This document shows positions 47,480-59,622 of a stretch of DNA of 64,000 bases, one piece after another. The notes below the pieces were generated by a model, which worked only from the letters and a program-made list of their open reading frames with translations, had not been told where the DNA came from and did not search any database. Source of the DNA: Plantago ovata (lineage: Eukaryota > Streptophyta > Magnoliopsida > Lamiales > Plantaginaceae); assembly GCA_028274465.1 (NCBI GenBank), contig CM051455.1, positions 38,811,290 through 38,875,289 on the forward strand, given 5' to 3'. Each line of letters opens with the position of its first letter. The first letter of the stretch is position 1. The position numbers were made by a program, and so were the translations under genes.

Positions 47480-50471
47480 AATTTCAGATATTCTCTGTTC
47501 AAGTGTTTCTCTTGTCATCTTATTCAACAAGAGATTCAGTTAGCATTTGTGATCATAATGATTGATCAAGTTTGGTAGATGGATGGACAAATAAAGATTG
47601 AAGAAATGTACAATGTTAATTGTTTTGGTTATAATTGATGTATTAATTATTTTCTGAATATATTGGAACTTAGTTAAGCTTATTTGGAATAATATAACTT
47701 CTGGACCCGGAAGTCGTATGAATGCTTGAGGTTTAACCTGCTCGTTCGGAGTTAACCCGGGTCCAACCCAATTTTATATTTACTCTATGAGTCTATGTTC
47801 AATATATATTCTCAATTCATTTGTTTCAATCGATGCAATTGTAAATTGTAGTGCAAATTACAAAGTATTATTGAATTATCAATCCGTGTTACTTACTTCA
47901 GATCATTCAGCAACCGTTGATTAAGAGGACACGTGGCAAATCGAAGGGCTGAGATTTGAAGTTGCTGGAGGGAAAAACAGTTAGTTTGTTGACTTGCTAG
48001 CTACACTACAACAAACAGAGCACGTGGGCTCTTCTCTCTGATTGGTTGTAGTATTAATTAATACTCAAAGCATAGCGTTTGAGTCTATTTTGGGGCTTCA
48101 TTTTCAAGATGGATAGAGGAGGTGAATGAATAGAATTTTTCATTGAAAGTGAGAGAAAAATTGTGGTTCATGACTCGTGAGATTATTTTGGAGAGTTAGT
48201 GAAGTAAAGAAAGGAAAATGATGATACGTGAAAAGTATATAAAGAGATAAAGGGAGATAATGTCTTATAGAGATAAAAATAATATAGAGAGAGAAAGCCT
48301 GGAAAAAAAAACAAAGAAAAAGTTTAAAAACTAAAAAATGTGAATAATGTTGTGGGTGACTCAAAAAGAGAGCCAAAGGTAATTCATGTTATTATAACAT
48401 GACTCTCCAAGATGAAAAGAGAGTCAAACCTTATGTAAGCAATCACACACACATAGTGAAAGTGGCTCGGTGTGTTGTAAGAGAGAAATAGTACACACTA
48501 AGCACGCACTTGATTAGGCGGCACAAGAAACCTTCACAATTACAGCTGTGAGGTTTGGTTCGGAAGTGTATATTGTTAATATATAAAAGTGCAATACACT
48601 AATGCACCTAAGTTGATCAAATCTTCAGGAATACTATAAACAATTATTCCTGAGAACGTCTTCAGGGCCAAAAGATTGTTGAGTGCAAATCCAAAAAAGT
48701 GTAATCACGAAACACACTTCGGTGAGTGTGCAATGCACAAACTCAACTAAGCCTACACAAAATGATAAACCTTATGAAATCCACCTTGTAAAGGAGACTC
48801 TCGTCCATCACCTATCTCAGGGAAATTTTTGCAATGAGGATGGACTTTACTACTTAGTAAACCACATACAAGTATCAATGATTACTTGTATGGAACTCAA
48901 CTCAAGTCAAGTGTGTGAGTGCAAGTGTTTCTACTTTTTGATTGAGATGATTGTGAGTGTCAAGAGTTGCATGTGGTTGTATATGGCGTGTGTCAAGTCC
49001 ACCGAGGAGCAGTCCACCTATATATATAGCTAGGTAGGAGTCTTGAAGACCAAGTAGAAACACTTGCAGAGGTGTAAAATAAGATTTTTTTTTTTGAAAA
49101 GTGTAAAACAAGATTGTTGGTGCTAAAACTAACATTTTTTTACGATGAAACTAATACTTTTTCATGAAACTAATAATACTACTGCCCAAAACTAATGAAA
49201 TCAACAATTTAATATGGATTTAAAACTAACATTGTTAGTTCAAAAACTAATGAAACTAACTCTTTTTGCGCTTTTTGTGTCCATTTTCGAATTGATTTTT
49301 GATAGAATGTGATGAAAATTTGTAGAGTTTGGGAGAAAGTGAGGAAGTTTACTTATTGTTGCCGTTTTATGATGTGGTTTTAGCATTGGTGGACAATTTC
49401 GTGCATTGTGCAATTCACAATTAGATAGAATGGACCAAATTGTAACAATGTTAGGGAGAGACCAATACGTAACAATGTTAGCGAGTTGGGGGACTTATGT
49501 CAAATGATGTTTGCGAAATGGGTTTATGTGTGATGATGTTCCTCTTACAACACCGATGTGTAACTTCCCTAATTATTATTGTTGTTGGTTTTATTTTGAT
49601 GTTATTATTATTAATTGTTATAATAATTAATAATAATACTAATACAATTATTCTTATTCTTATTCTTATTCTTATTATTATTAATATTATTATTATATAA
49701 CAAAGAAGAATAAAAATAAGTATGTTAATCTAGATTAAATTGAACCGTGAATATTATCAAGCTGATCTGAACATAACTTATACAAAGTATATATTTGTAT
49801 AAAATAAGGTGAAATGAATACGGTATAATTAATACTCGTATTACTCCACATGTCACTATTTGATACAACATTTTCGAGAGTGTGGGTATATATGTCTTCC
49901 TATGATGATGAAGCATATGAGCAATAGCCACTATTTTGGTACGAGAGAAATGCATTAATTTGGTTTTACAATCCGGCCACCATGTTCCTTACACTGCTAA
50001 GAGCCATAAAAGTGAACAGTAAACCATTTGCCCGGTATGTTTTAATACACTATTAAATGCTATAAATTAAATGCCATTTGTCCGGTCCGGTGGTATACTG
50101 GTACCAACACGGTAAGCTGTAAACAAATTTGTAAATGCCAGGTTACCGACACCTTAGTCGACTCGTAGGGCTGCTTCAGCCTTCAATTATTCCAGATCCA
50201 TATATCCAAAGTCTGATTCTGGTCTGCTAGGAGAGAAGCAGGATCACATACGTTAAAGTCTTTAAACGAAGAATTACCTTAGAGCGTGATTGGTTTTGGG
50301 TGTTCACATATATTTTGGCCCAAATAGTGCATTGACCGGCCATTTTACATTGCTTGGTTTTCATTTGCAACATGTGCTTTCAAGTTTGGAGCTGCCCGGA
50401 TTTTTTTACCCTTTTTACCGTAATGCATTTCAATCCATGTGATGGCATGGCTTAGAAACCATGGCCCTAGC
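47480..50471. other. Intergenic region downstream of GPAT
   Basis: No gene recognised. The first 150 bases are the likely 3' UTR. About 48430-49060 has LTR-like composition, but no paired LTR, primer site or coding domain could be shown. A TTA/TTCTTA simple repeat covers about 49570-49700. Confidence 0.5.
49570..49700. repeat. TTA/TTCTTA-rich simple repeat
   Basis: Imperfect ATT, TAA and CTTATT units, including four consecutive CTTATT units near 49651-49675. Confidence 0.8.
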
Positions 50472-51052
50472 TAGGGCTGTATGTTGAACCGAATGTTCGT
50501 GAACGTTTGCGAAATTGTTCGGTCAACGTTCGGTTCGTGTTCGGTTCGGTTTTGACCGAACAGTTCGCGAACATGTTCGTTAATATAACGAACCGAACAC
50601 GAACATGTTAGTTTCTGTTCAGTTGTTCGCGAATAGTTCGTGAACATGGTATAATATAATATATTAAATAAATATAAAATATATACATATATAATTATTA
50701 TACATGCTACCTTTAACTTGTTTTGTGCTTTGTTTAATATTTGGTGTTAATTTTATATTTTTATTGTGACTTATATAATGTTCTTAGACACTTTTGGCAG
50801 GATATTTAAATTAATTTTGTAGTATCAATATTGTTGGATTTTAGGTCTTTTTGTGTTAATGAACGTTCGTGAACAAATGAACAACGAACTTTAACGAACG
50901 AACATGAACATTCTATTATTTTAACGAACCGAACATGAACAGGCTATGAATTGTTCGGCGAACATGAACATGAACCGAACATACTATATGCTTAACGAAC
51001 GAACGTTCGATAAGCCTCTTGTTCGGTTTGTTCGGTTCGAAATACAGCCCTA
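50472..51052. mobile_element. Non-autonomous hAT element (581 bp) with 8-bp target duplication
   Basis: Ends TAGGGCTGTAT and ATACAGCCCTA are perfect inverted repeats. Flanks 50464-50471 and 51053-51060 are both GCCCTAGC, an exact 8-bp duplication as expected for hAT. Subterminal regions are dense in GAAC/GTTC motifs (GTTCGGTTCG, AACGAACG) in both orientations, the kind of array bound by hAT transposases. No coding region. Confidence 0.95.
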
Positions 51053-52475
51053 GCCCTAGCCCATGATCCCCCTCATGTGTTTGATTACCTGTTTAATGGT
51101 TTCGATATCAAAATTACGCACTTCATTGCTGATTTGCTGGTTCAATCCATGTACACAGAATGTATTTGTATGTTTATAAGTTCGAATTTCCAGTTGTTGT
51201 TAAATGTAGAGTTCTTTTTCTTTTTTTTTTTAACCAAGAAAAGAAGATAAGAAAAATGTTTGTTCTTGTGTTACCGTTTTTCGATAAATAAAAACATGTC
51301 ATCACTTAAAACTACTAAAAAAGGATCAGCTTTATGTTAAGGGTAAATTGGTAAATCCACCAAAAGCAATGGCTATGATCTATTCAATGATGTTTGCATG
51401 TTAACTTTTAAGTATTTTTATTCAATGATGTTTGCATGTTAACTTAAGTTTTTTGAATATTAGATTGATTAGTAATTTGATGATTTTGGTGATCCGTGAT
51501 GTATTCTATATTTCTAAGATATTCGTCCACACTTCACTTTGGACTGTTTCTGTGCAACAACAAATGCAGCCCAGATAAAGAAAAGGAAATTGTAGCCCAA
51601 TTAAAATGAAACAAATTCTAGCCTAAATAAGCAATCCAGTGGAAAAAGATTCCAGCTACTTGATTCAGGCCCAATTGCATAAAATTTGAAAAAAGCAAAA
51701 AAATACTAACATGAGTTCCTTTTAAGTTCTGGCCCACTGTATTAGTTTATGCTCCCTTCAACTTCCAAGTGATGGAAGATACAAAACAGGGCTGGACGCT
51801 AGCTGTTGATGAAGAATAGACAACAAGTTTTTCCAGTAATAAACAAGATAAGAGTTCAAGATGGTAGAAAATGGTTCCTTCAGCTTCACTGTAAAAGCGA
51901 GTTTAAGGCCAGAACCAAAATATTTACCTAAAATTAAATGAAGAAACAAAATAAGCTTTCAGAACAAATTCTGACGAACTGTTTGGCTGAGTTCTGAGAG
52001 GGCTTTATAATTGGGTCGGGAAATGTGTACAGTAGAGGGTGAAATTTGGGAGGTTAGGTTTGGGTATGGGCTCGCACGAGTTCAATCTAGGGCATTCAAT
52101 AACAATTGTTGCCTTATCGCGGGGAATGAACTGCGTGAGAAGCCAACTGCACCAAGCATTTGGCCATTTTGCGCAACTTATGCAATGTTTGAATTAGGAC
52201 TCTGGTTGACTTCATGTTCCAACCATTGGTGCGCCCCCGAGGCACAACTACATTGTTGTTATGGCCTGTTTGTTCCATGCATGCAATTTTCAACATCGTA
52301 TAATGGGGTAATACTGACATGTAAAGGATATGTTTAAAAAAGCAAACATAGTTAGACTATAACAGGAACACTTCAACCACATAGATATAGTCAACATACA
52401 TACATTGAATAAAACACAACTAATTCACATCAAATAACAAAAACAACAAATACTAAGTAGAAATATAGTCCTAAT
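51053..52475. other. Spacer between hAT elements
   Basis: No gene recognised. A short direct repeat (ATTCAATGATGTTTGCATGTTAACTT-like, stated here by position only: about 51381-51408 and 51419-51444) lies in it. Confidence 0.5.
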
Positions 52476-53541
52476 TAGGCCTGTCATGGACCAAAGCTCG
52501 ATAAACTACCTAAACCTAGTTTAAAAAGCCTAACTAAACCCATCCATCTAATAAATGGGTGCAATACAGCACACCTATTAACAACCCAAAATAAGATAGT
52601 TTTTATTAACGGGTTAATAGGCGACTAATAGGCCTCACCGCCTCAGTTTGTAAACAAGCGAACGACACAGACAGAATTGCAGAAACCAGCTTTCTTCTCC
52701 GAATCAACTCGTACGTCTCTCTCTTACAGTAAACCGATCTCCATCTTGCATCTTCTCACGCTCAAATTCTCTCTCTCTTTGTGCAGATTTTGTCTTGGAG
52801 AATCCAGAATGTACAGGCCCATTGAGATTAGATTTGCAAGTACGGTGTGTTTTTTTCTTCTTTATTTCTTCTTCGATCTGCGTTTTTTTATTACCATGAT
52901 GCTATGTTACTGCGCAACAATGTTAAGGAATATGTTACAAGTAAAATTGTTAGTTTCCTTTGTGTTTGATGGTTTCCTTGTGTGCACCTCAACTGTTTGA
53001 TAATATGCCTCTTGTTATAGAGGTCACCATGTCTGCTTCTCAGTGCCCGATTTCTTCTTTCCTGCAGAGTCTTAAGGTCTGTATTTATGGTGTTTCTCTA
53101 TTTTTGTACGCTTTCCTATCTAGTTTGTGCTTGTTTGTGTCATTGTATGTTTACTTCTTGGAAATCATAGAAACAATGTAAGGTTCAGGGTGTTACGATG
53201 TCCAATTTTAATGTGCAAAGAGTTTGGTTTCCTGGGATTTAAGTGTAAGAAGGTTTGTTAGACTGGAATTCATGATTTCGCTGGGAAATCTTGATACGAT
53301 CAAAAGCCAGACAGAAAGTTGCAGTTATTCCATTCCGGAAGTAAAGAACTGATGTTTCTGTAGTTTGCCATACGATGTATTGAGTGATAGACTAATCAGG
53401 GTGGAGATGGAAGATATACTGATGTTTCTGTTGTTGCAATTTATAACCTATACTGAGTTGTTAGGACTAAAAGATAGTTTTATATTTATATTCTCTAGTT
53501 AATTCATTCTCATTCCTCTATAATCTTCTTTATGTTTCAGG

Positions 53542-55497
53542 ATGGAGATGGAAGATATAGAGCAAAGTAATCTGTTCAGTACACCGCCAACTCAACACAC
53601 TACAACAGCTGGCCATCAAGAACTAGATGATGAAGTACTTCATCAAGAACAACCTTCAAACAAAAGGGCGAGGACATCGACATCCATAGCATGGGATTAT
53701 TTTTCAAAGTTGTCAGCGAATGAACAAGGTATTGTAAAAGCTAAGTGCAATTTTTGTGATGTTCAGTACAGTTTGGCGAAAAATGCTGGAACGCGGAATT
53801 TATTGAGCCATATTAATAATAACCCTTGCCCCGGTATAAAAGAACTAGCTGCTGCTGCACGGATGCCTTTCAATGAGTTTTATTTTCGTGAAATTTTGTC
53901 TGCTGCAATTTTGAAGCATAATCTGCCTTTTAAGTTTGTTGAATATGAGGGCATAAGAGAAGTATTTGCTTATTTAAACTCTGACGTGGTCACAATCACA
54001 AGAAACACAATTCGAACTGATGTTGTGAAACTATTTGAGAGATAGAAAATCTTGTTGAAAGATGCTCTAAAGTTTGTTTCTGGAAGGATATGCCTGACAT
54101 CAGATATTTGGAGATCAACTACTTTGGATGGTTATTTATCATTGACAGCGCACTATGTCGACGAGAACTGGACCCTACAAAAGAGGGTGTTGAACTTATA
54201 CCCCTTCCCTCCCCCTCATACGGGCACTCTTATGACAGCTTGCATTACCGAGTTGTTGACTAAGTGGGGAATTGATAGGAAGATCTTCACTATCACTTTA
54301 GATAATGCAACAAACAATGATGTCATGGCTTCTTACTTGAAAAGTTATTTCCAGTCAAATGGAAGCTCAATATGTAGTGGGGAGTTTCTCCATGTGCGTT
54401 GTGCAGCACACATCTTAAATCTGATTGTTAAAGCAGGTCTGAAAATCATTGAAGGGGCAGTGCACAATGTAAGAGAAAGTGTGAAATATGTTAGATCAAC
54501 CGAAGGGAGGAAAAAGAATTTTGCAAAGTGCATTAAGGGGGCTTCATTATTGAAGTGTTCTAGGAATGTTAGTAAAGATGTTAGCACACGATGGAACTCG
54601 ACATTTCTCATGCTTGATAGTGCATTGCATTTCCGTCTAGCCTTTGATGGATTAACCACTATTGATGATGATTTCAAGACTTGTCCATCGCAAGATGAAT
54701 GGGTTAAGGTTCATAAAATACTCAAAGTATTGAGACCATTTTACAATCTCACCACTCTTTTCTCCGGAAGTGAATATCCTACAGCAAATCTATTTTTCCA
54801 TGGTGTGTTCAAGATTGAAGAGTTATTAATCAAGGAAGTTTCTAATGAGGATGATGAAATTAGTTGTTTGGCGGTTGAGATGTTCGAGAAGTTCGATAAA
54901 TATTGGGATGATTACACATTGATCTTATGCTTTGCACTTATACTTAATCCACGATTCAAGCTGGCATATGTCAAATACTCATTGAAAAAGTTATATACTA
55001 AACCTGAAGATGCCATCATTCTTGAACATAAGGTGCAGCGAATCCGTAACAAATTTAAGGAGTTGTTCGATGACTATTCTCGTCGTTCTCCATCTGCTTG
55101 CTTCTCCTCTCCAAGGGCGTCTTTATTTTCTAATGTTGATGGTACTGGTGATGACGTTGATGATTTTGCTGAATTTGAAAATGAGCAGAGTGCTTCTAGG
55201 GGAAGCTATTCTGAATTTGATGAATACCTTGATGCCAAGAGGCCTTCCTCAAAAACAGAATTGGATGTTTTGACGTGGTGGAAGGATAATATGACAAAAT
55301 ATCCAACACTTTGTGTGATGGCTAAGGATATATTTAGCATACCTATCACAACTGTAGCTTCAGAGTCCACATTTAGCATTAGAGGTCGTGTTATTGGAAA
55401 AAACCGACACTCCCTTACGCCACAGACAACTGAGATTTTGGTATGCACTAGGGACTGGTTGTATGGTCATGGAGGTAATAATAACAAAGACACATAG
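53542..55497 (+). pseudogene. hAT transposase (BED zinc finger, zinc finger BED/RICESLEEPER-like), one in-frame stop
   Basis: The frame is continuous over 651 codons except for TAG at 54043-54045 (codon 168). The N-terminal BED zinc finger has W51, C69, C72, H90 and C96 (KCNFC, then LLSHINNNPC). The RNase H-like catalytic core follows: LTSDIWRST, TITLDNATNND and the CxxH-type RCAAHILNL. The C-terminal hAT dimerisation region is about residues 570-651 (YPTLCVMAKDIFSIPIT, ASESTFSIRGR). Known hAT transposases cut and paste their own elements. The single stop makes this one defective unless read through; only one lesion in 650 codons implies recent activity. It lies 2 bases after a probable 3' splice site, so the leader is likely spliced. 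It could instead be a domesticated gene, but the flanking hAT termini argue against that. Confidence 0.88.
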
Positions 55498-56161
55498 TAA
55501 TCTATTTATCTTACAAATTCAGTTTAGTATGTCTGCATGTGTAATTTTAATACTTTTATTGAAATTGTCTAGTGATAGTAATGTGCAAACTCGTATAGTC
55601 GTTTGGATTATTTTTCCTTCATGGTTCTTGTCTTTTAAACAAGGATGTATTGCGTATTTCGACTCACATAGTTGGTAATTCTGGTGTTTGTAACAGAACC
55701 TGAATTTTGTCCCATTCATTATATTTGATCAAGTCTAAACATATACAAATGGCCAAATGTTTCTTCGCTTTAATTTGTTACAGGACACTGTTCAGATAAC
55801 GACATGTCGATGATGATACTAATTACACTAGTTAACTTTGTCCTGTTTAGGCTCCTCCTGTATGTTTTTAGATCAGTCCAATTCCACATATGCATCTTTT
55901 GCGTCTGCTACTTCTGTGGTCGAAGGCAAAGCCTGCTACAGAATATCAATACCAAGGATAGAGGCAAGTCAAGGATATGGTATCTTACTAATATAATTCG
56001 ACTCACTGTCGTTCATGTTTGTAAGCAAAAAGTTTATCCCATGTCACTCCCATTCAAAAGAGAGAAAAAATTAATTTCAACCATGGAATTTATACATGTT
56101 TCAAAACTAATAGGTAAATAGGTAAGCCTAGCCTATTTACAACCCACCTATTTACACCTAT
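55498..56161. other. 3' part of the hAT element left of the CACTA insertion
   Basis: Non-coding. It ends with subterminal-like motifs (TAATAGGTAAATAGGTAAGCC) that recur on the other side of the CACTA insertion (57835-57931), which supports continuity of the host element. Confidence 0.55.
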
Positions 56162-57834
56162 CACTACAAGAAAAGAGCCAAATAGAGACGGATTAATAGC
56201 GACGAGATGCGATCCGTCGCAAAATAGCGACGGATCAGTGATTTTAGCGACGGATACAAATCTGACTGGTAATTAGCGACGGATAATTCCATCCGTCGCT
56301 AAATTTGCGACGGATCGGTTTATCCTTCACTAAATTTAGAGACGGATGGACTTATCCGTCGCTATATGAGTTGATCATTTTTTAATTAATAGAAAAGAAA
56401 ATTCATTAAATAAAATATAGCGACGGATCGGTTTATCCGTCGCTAAATTTTGGAGACGGATGGACTTATCCGTCACTATATGAGTTGATCATTTTTTAAT
56501 TATTTTTTAATTAATAGAAAATAAAATTCATTAAATAAAATATAGCGACGGATAAGGCCTATCCGTCGCTAAAATTTAAAAAAAAAAAAAAAAAAGAATA
56601 TAAAGATCGCTAAAATTTAAAAAAAAAGAAAAAAAAAAGAATATAAAGATCAGATGTAGATTCATTATATTTTTCTTCTTCCTCCTCTCCCCTCTCTCTT
56701 CTCTTCCTCTTCCACCCGACAACCACCTACCACCACCAATTCCTCCGCCCCGCCACTTCCTCCACCCCCATACATACACCGCCACTTACTCGTTCACGCA
56801 CCCGCCCCAACACCACCACGTTCAATTCGCTCCGCCCATCTTCCACCTCCATCGACCTCCACCGGCACGGTACCGCCACCACCACCCCTCTTTACTCGGC
56901 CATTGACGGGTACCACCACCCCTCTTTACTCGACCATTGACGGGTTTGGAGCACCACCACCGGCAAGGCGGTTCTACGACGACCACCACCATCCACGGCT
57001 CTGACATTTTCTCCTCTGCCACCCCCACTAATCTCCAGGTATGAATCAGAAACCCTAAATCCTAAACCCTAACATTTGGGGATTTTTTATTCTTTTTATT
57101 TGGCAAAATTCGATTTTGATTCTGATTATAATGCTTAATATGTGTTAGGTTAAAACGATTTTGTTTGTGTCAATTCCGTTTGTTGGCTTATTTGTTTCTT
57201 TTTGTAATTTTGATATTTTTATTTTTTCCTATTATTGGATGGGCCTCTTAAGTTCTTTTTCTCGTTAGAAATTATATTTTTCGGGTGTTTGGTATGATGA
57301 AAGAATATTTTGTCTCTTGATTATTTTTGTAATATAAGAAAAATGGGTGTTTAGTCTAATGGTATGATTCTCGCTTAATGCGAGAGATCGCGAGTTCGAT
57401 TCTCGCAGCACCCCTCATTGCGTTGGATTATAGAAATTATATTGTAGGTGAATTATATTTTAAAAATTTTATTATATTGTAGGCGAATTAAAGGAATTAA
57501 AAGAAATTAAAAAAAAATTGGAACATAGTGACGGATGGGTTTATCCGTCTCTATGTATGAACAGAGTCAGTTGTGCCACGTGTCCAAGTACTTAGCGACG
57601 GATAGATTTATCCGTCGCTCAATTTGCGTTGACCAATTGAGAGACGGATATATTTATCCATCGCTAAATTTAGCGACGGATAGGCCCGATCCGTCGCTAA
57701 ATGGATTAGCGACGCCACTTTTTGCGACGTCCTATTTAGGGACGGAAGGCCCGTCGCTAAGACCTTCTAGCGACGGATCGGGCCTGAATAGCGACAGATG
57801 GAATCCGTCGCTATTCTCCTGTTTTCTTGTAGTG
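56162..57834. mobile_element. Non-autonomous CACTA element 1 (1673 bp), target duplication TAT
   Basis: Ends CACTACAAGAAAA and TTTTCTTGTAGTG are perfect inverted repeats. TAT lies on each side (56159-56161 and 57835-57837), the 3-bp duplication typical of CACTA/En-Spm. Both subterminal regions carry many direct and inverted copies of TAGCGACGGAT, the probable TNPA-like binding sites. No transposase is present. The middle contains a C-rich, exon-like stretch (56690-57040, with a 37-bp tandem duplication near 56865-56945), an AAACCCTAA motif (57051-57072) and a tRNA-like sequence, suggesting captured host DNA. Confidence 0.95.
57346..57415 (+). tRNA. tRNA-Pro-like sequence (probable pseudogene) inside the CACTA element
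   Basis: Acceptor arms GGGTGTT and AGCACCC pair, and the T-arm GCGAG-TTCGATT-CTCGC is perfect. The D-arm region TAGTCTAATGGTA and B-box GAGTTCGATTC are intact. It resembles plant tRNA-Pro, but the anticodon loop between CTCGC and GCGAG is only TTAAT, two bases short. Sliding the stem by one gives a 7-base loop CTTAATG with anticodon UAA. No T-run terminator follows within 30 bases. It is most likely a tRNA pseudogene. Confidence 0.6.
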
Positions 57835-57939
57835 TATATAGTAAATAAGTGTAATTAGGTAGGTGTTTAATGGGCTTATGCCTATGAAGTCAAGCCTAAA
57901 CCCAACCTATTAGCCTAAATTGACAGGCCTAGCTGCACA

Positions 57940-59194
57940 TTGATCACAACACATGCCAGACGATTGGACTTGACTTGATTGTCCAACAGACGAAGGGAGA
58001 AAGCAAACGGTCCAGGCTGCTGAAACTTGCGGCAGGTGAGTCGATTCACTACAAGAAAAATGGCAAATAGCGACGCTAATTAGCGACGCATAACCATGCA
58101 TCGCTAATTTTAGCGACCAAAACTCATGCGTCGCTAATTAGCGACGCATGAGCTATGCGTCGCAAAAATTAGCGACACATGGGCTATGGGTCGCTAAAAT
58201 TAACTAGGAATTGAAATCTAATCCTAAAAGAACTTGAAATATAAACTACGAAAACAGTAAAACTGCGTTTAGACCCCCTAAACGATCTCCGATGGCCGAA
58301 ATCCATCGTACAACACCGCGCAGCAGCGACTTCAACTTTTCACACCGTTTCGGAGCCGTCGACCAAATTTCGTTGAATTCCGACAACGTTGCAAATTTGT
58401 CGGTTTGTGCGTAAATTGGACCGCATCAACCGTTAAGAAATAAAAAAAAAAATTAAAATTTAGTCCACTTTTCCTTAGATAGTCCACTTAGTAATTGAGA
58501 TATCTCAAACCGTATGAAGATATAAACGGTTTATAAATATAAACATATGGAAGTGACTATGAAGAGCAACAACTATATATTAACTAGAACTTATACAAGA
58601 ATTATCATAAGTTTTGGTAGCAGAGTGGTTAGGGTGTTGGGTTAGTAAGGTGTTGGACGCATAGAATGGTCGCTAAATTAGCGACGCTAGACCCCATGGG
58701 TCACCTTGTCATTTAGCGACCAAGGGTTTAGCGACGCATTTGCTATGCGTCGCTAAATGGATTAGCGACGCATGGGACGCAATTTAGCGACGCATGGGAG
58801 CATCACTAAACTGCGTTTTCTTTTTGTAGTGATTTATGCTATATGGATCCTGCGAAATAGAGTGATTTTTCATAATGCAACTCCAGATGCCTGTTTTGTG
58901 CGCAATATTCAAGATATCATCATGGAACGAATGGAGCTGTGCAAAGGATTAAAAGGACTAAGGGACTTGCTTTCCGGCTGAAGAATTGTTAGGCGTGCAG
59001 CTAGCTAAAACAGTTTACTGTGAAAAACTGACGCCCCAACTGTCTCACTTCTTTATACTCCTTGCGTTCAGCTGTGAACAAAATTGTAAACATTTTTGCC
59101 TACTGGGTTATTTTGCCTGGATCATGGGATCGGCGGTATCTGTACTGAACTGTTTTGGTTAATGAAATGTGCTATTTCGTTCCAAAAAAAAAAA
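57940..59194 (+). mobile_element. LINE 3'-end fragment, interrupted by CACTA element 2
   Basis: Joining the sequence on either side of the CACTA insertion gives an open frame ending at 58981. The right-hand part encodes IYAIWILRNRVIFHN, typical of the C-terminal end of plant L1-type LINE polyproteins (zf-RVT region). After the stop there is about 200 bp of 3' UTR ending in GAAATGTGCTATTTCGTTCC and an A-run of 11 (59184-59194), a characteristic LINE tail. The 5' part of the LINE is missing (5' truncation). Confidence 0.7.
58047..58831. mobile_element. Non-autonomous CACTA element 2 (785 bp), target duplication ATT
   Basis: Ends CACTACAAGAAAAA and TTTCTTTTTGTAGTG; ATT on both sides (58044-58046 and 58832-58834). 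Subterminal repeats TAGCGACGCAT are related to, but distinct from, the GCGACGGAT repeats of element 1, so the two belong to related families. No coding region was found. Confidence 0.93.
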
Positions 59195-59356
59195 TATACA
59201 GTAGATTTTTAGTTGATATTAAATGCTCATTTCATTTCTGATCTATCAAATTGCACAATGTGGAAAATATGGAATAATTTCAATTATATCACTTGAAAAG
59301 GGAAGTGGGAATGAAGACACAATTCGACCAGTGTGCCATCACAAATTTAATGCAAT

Positions 59357-59622
59357 TAGGCTCTGTTATCTTCGTATGAAAACTCATTATTTTCAGTCTT
59401 AGTTCAGTTCAGTTCTGTTCTGTTCCATTCAGTTCAGTTCAGTTCAGTTCAAATTTTCTTAGGCTCTGTTCTCTTCGTCTGAAAAAGTCTGAACTGATCT
59501 GAACTGAACTTAACTTATTTGTAGTACAAAACACTATTAGCCAAATCTGAACTGAACTGATCTGAACTAATCTGAACTGAATTTATTTTCATCAATTTTC
59601 AGATGAGAAGAACAGAGTCTTA
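59357..59622. mobile_element. CTGAACT-type MITE with an adjoining partial copy
   Basis: 59460-59622 has terminal repeats TAGGCTCTGTTCTCTTCGTC and GATGAGAAGAACAGAGTCTTA, with CTGAACTGAACT units inside. 59357-59459 is a second, one-ended copy starting TTAGGCTCTGTTATCTTCGT. Same family as 41073-41267. Confidence 0.75.

Larger units (their letters stand above)
52476..57931 (+). mobile_element. hAT transposon, near-complete, with nested CACTA element
   Basis: Termini TAGGCCTGTCA (52476-52486) and TGACAGGCCTA (57921-57931) are perfect 11-bp inverted repeats of hAT type. Inside are a leader region with a probable intron ending at 53540 (TTTCAG) and a BED/RNase H-like/hAT-dimerisation transposase frame (53542-55497). 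A CACTA element (56162-57834) was inserted later near the 3' end; without it the element is about 3.8 kb. The flanking octamers GTCCTAAT and GCTGCACA do not match, so the target duplication is lost or the two ends come from different copies. Confidence 0.75.

Noticed and set aside
48430-49060. Possible solo LTR
   Set aside because: LTR-like composition only; no TG/CA ends with target duplication and no partner could be fixed.
52011-52337. 108-codon open frame upstream of the hAT element
   Set aside because: No family features, and the surrounding sequence is repeat-like.
53350-53440. Partial duplication of sequence around the hAT transposase start (GGTGGAGATGGAAGATAT near 53400 and GGATGGAGATGGAAGATAT near 53541)
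   Set aside because: A real short repeat, but with no sign of an alternative start or extra exon.
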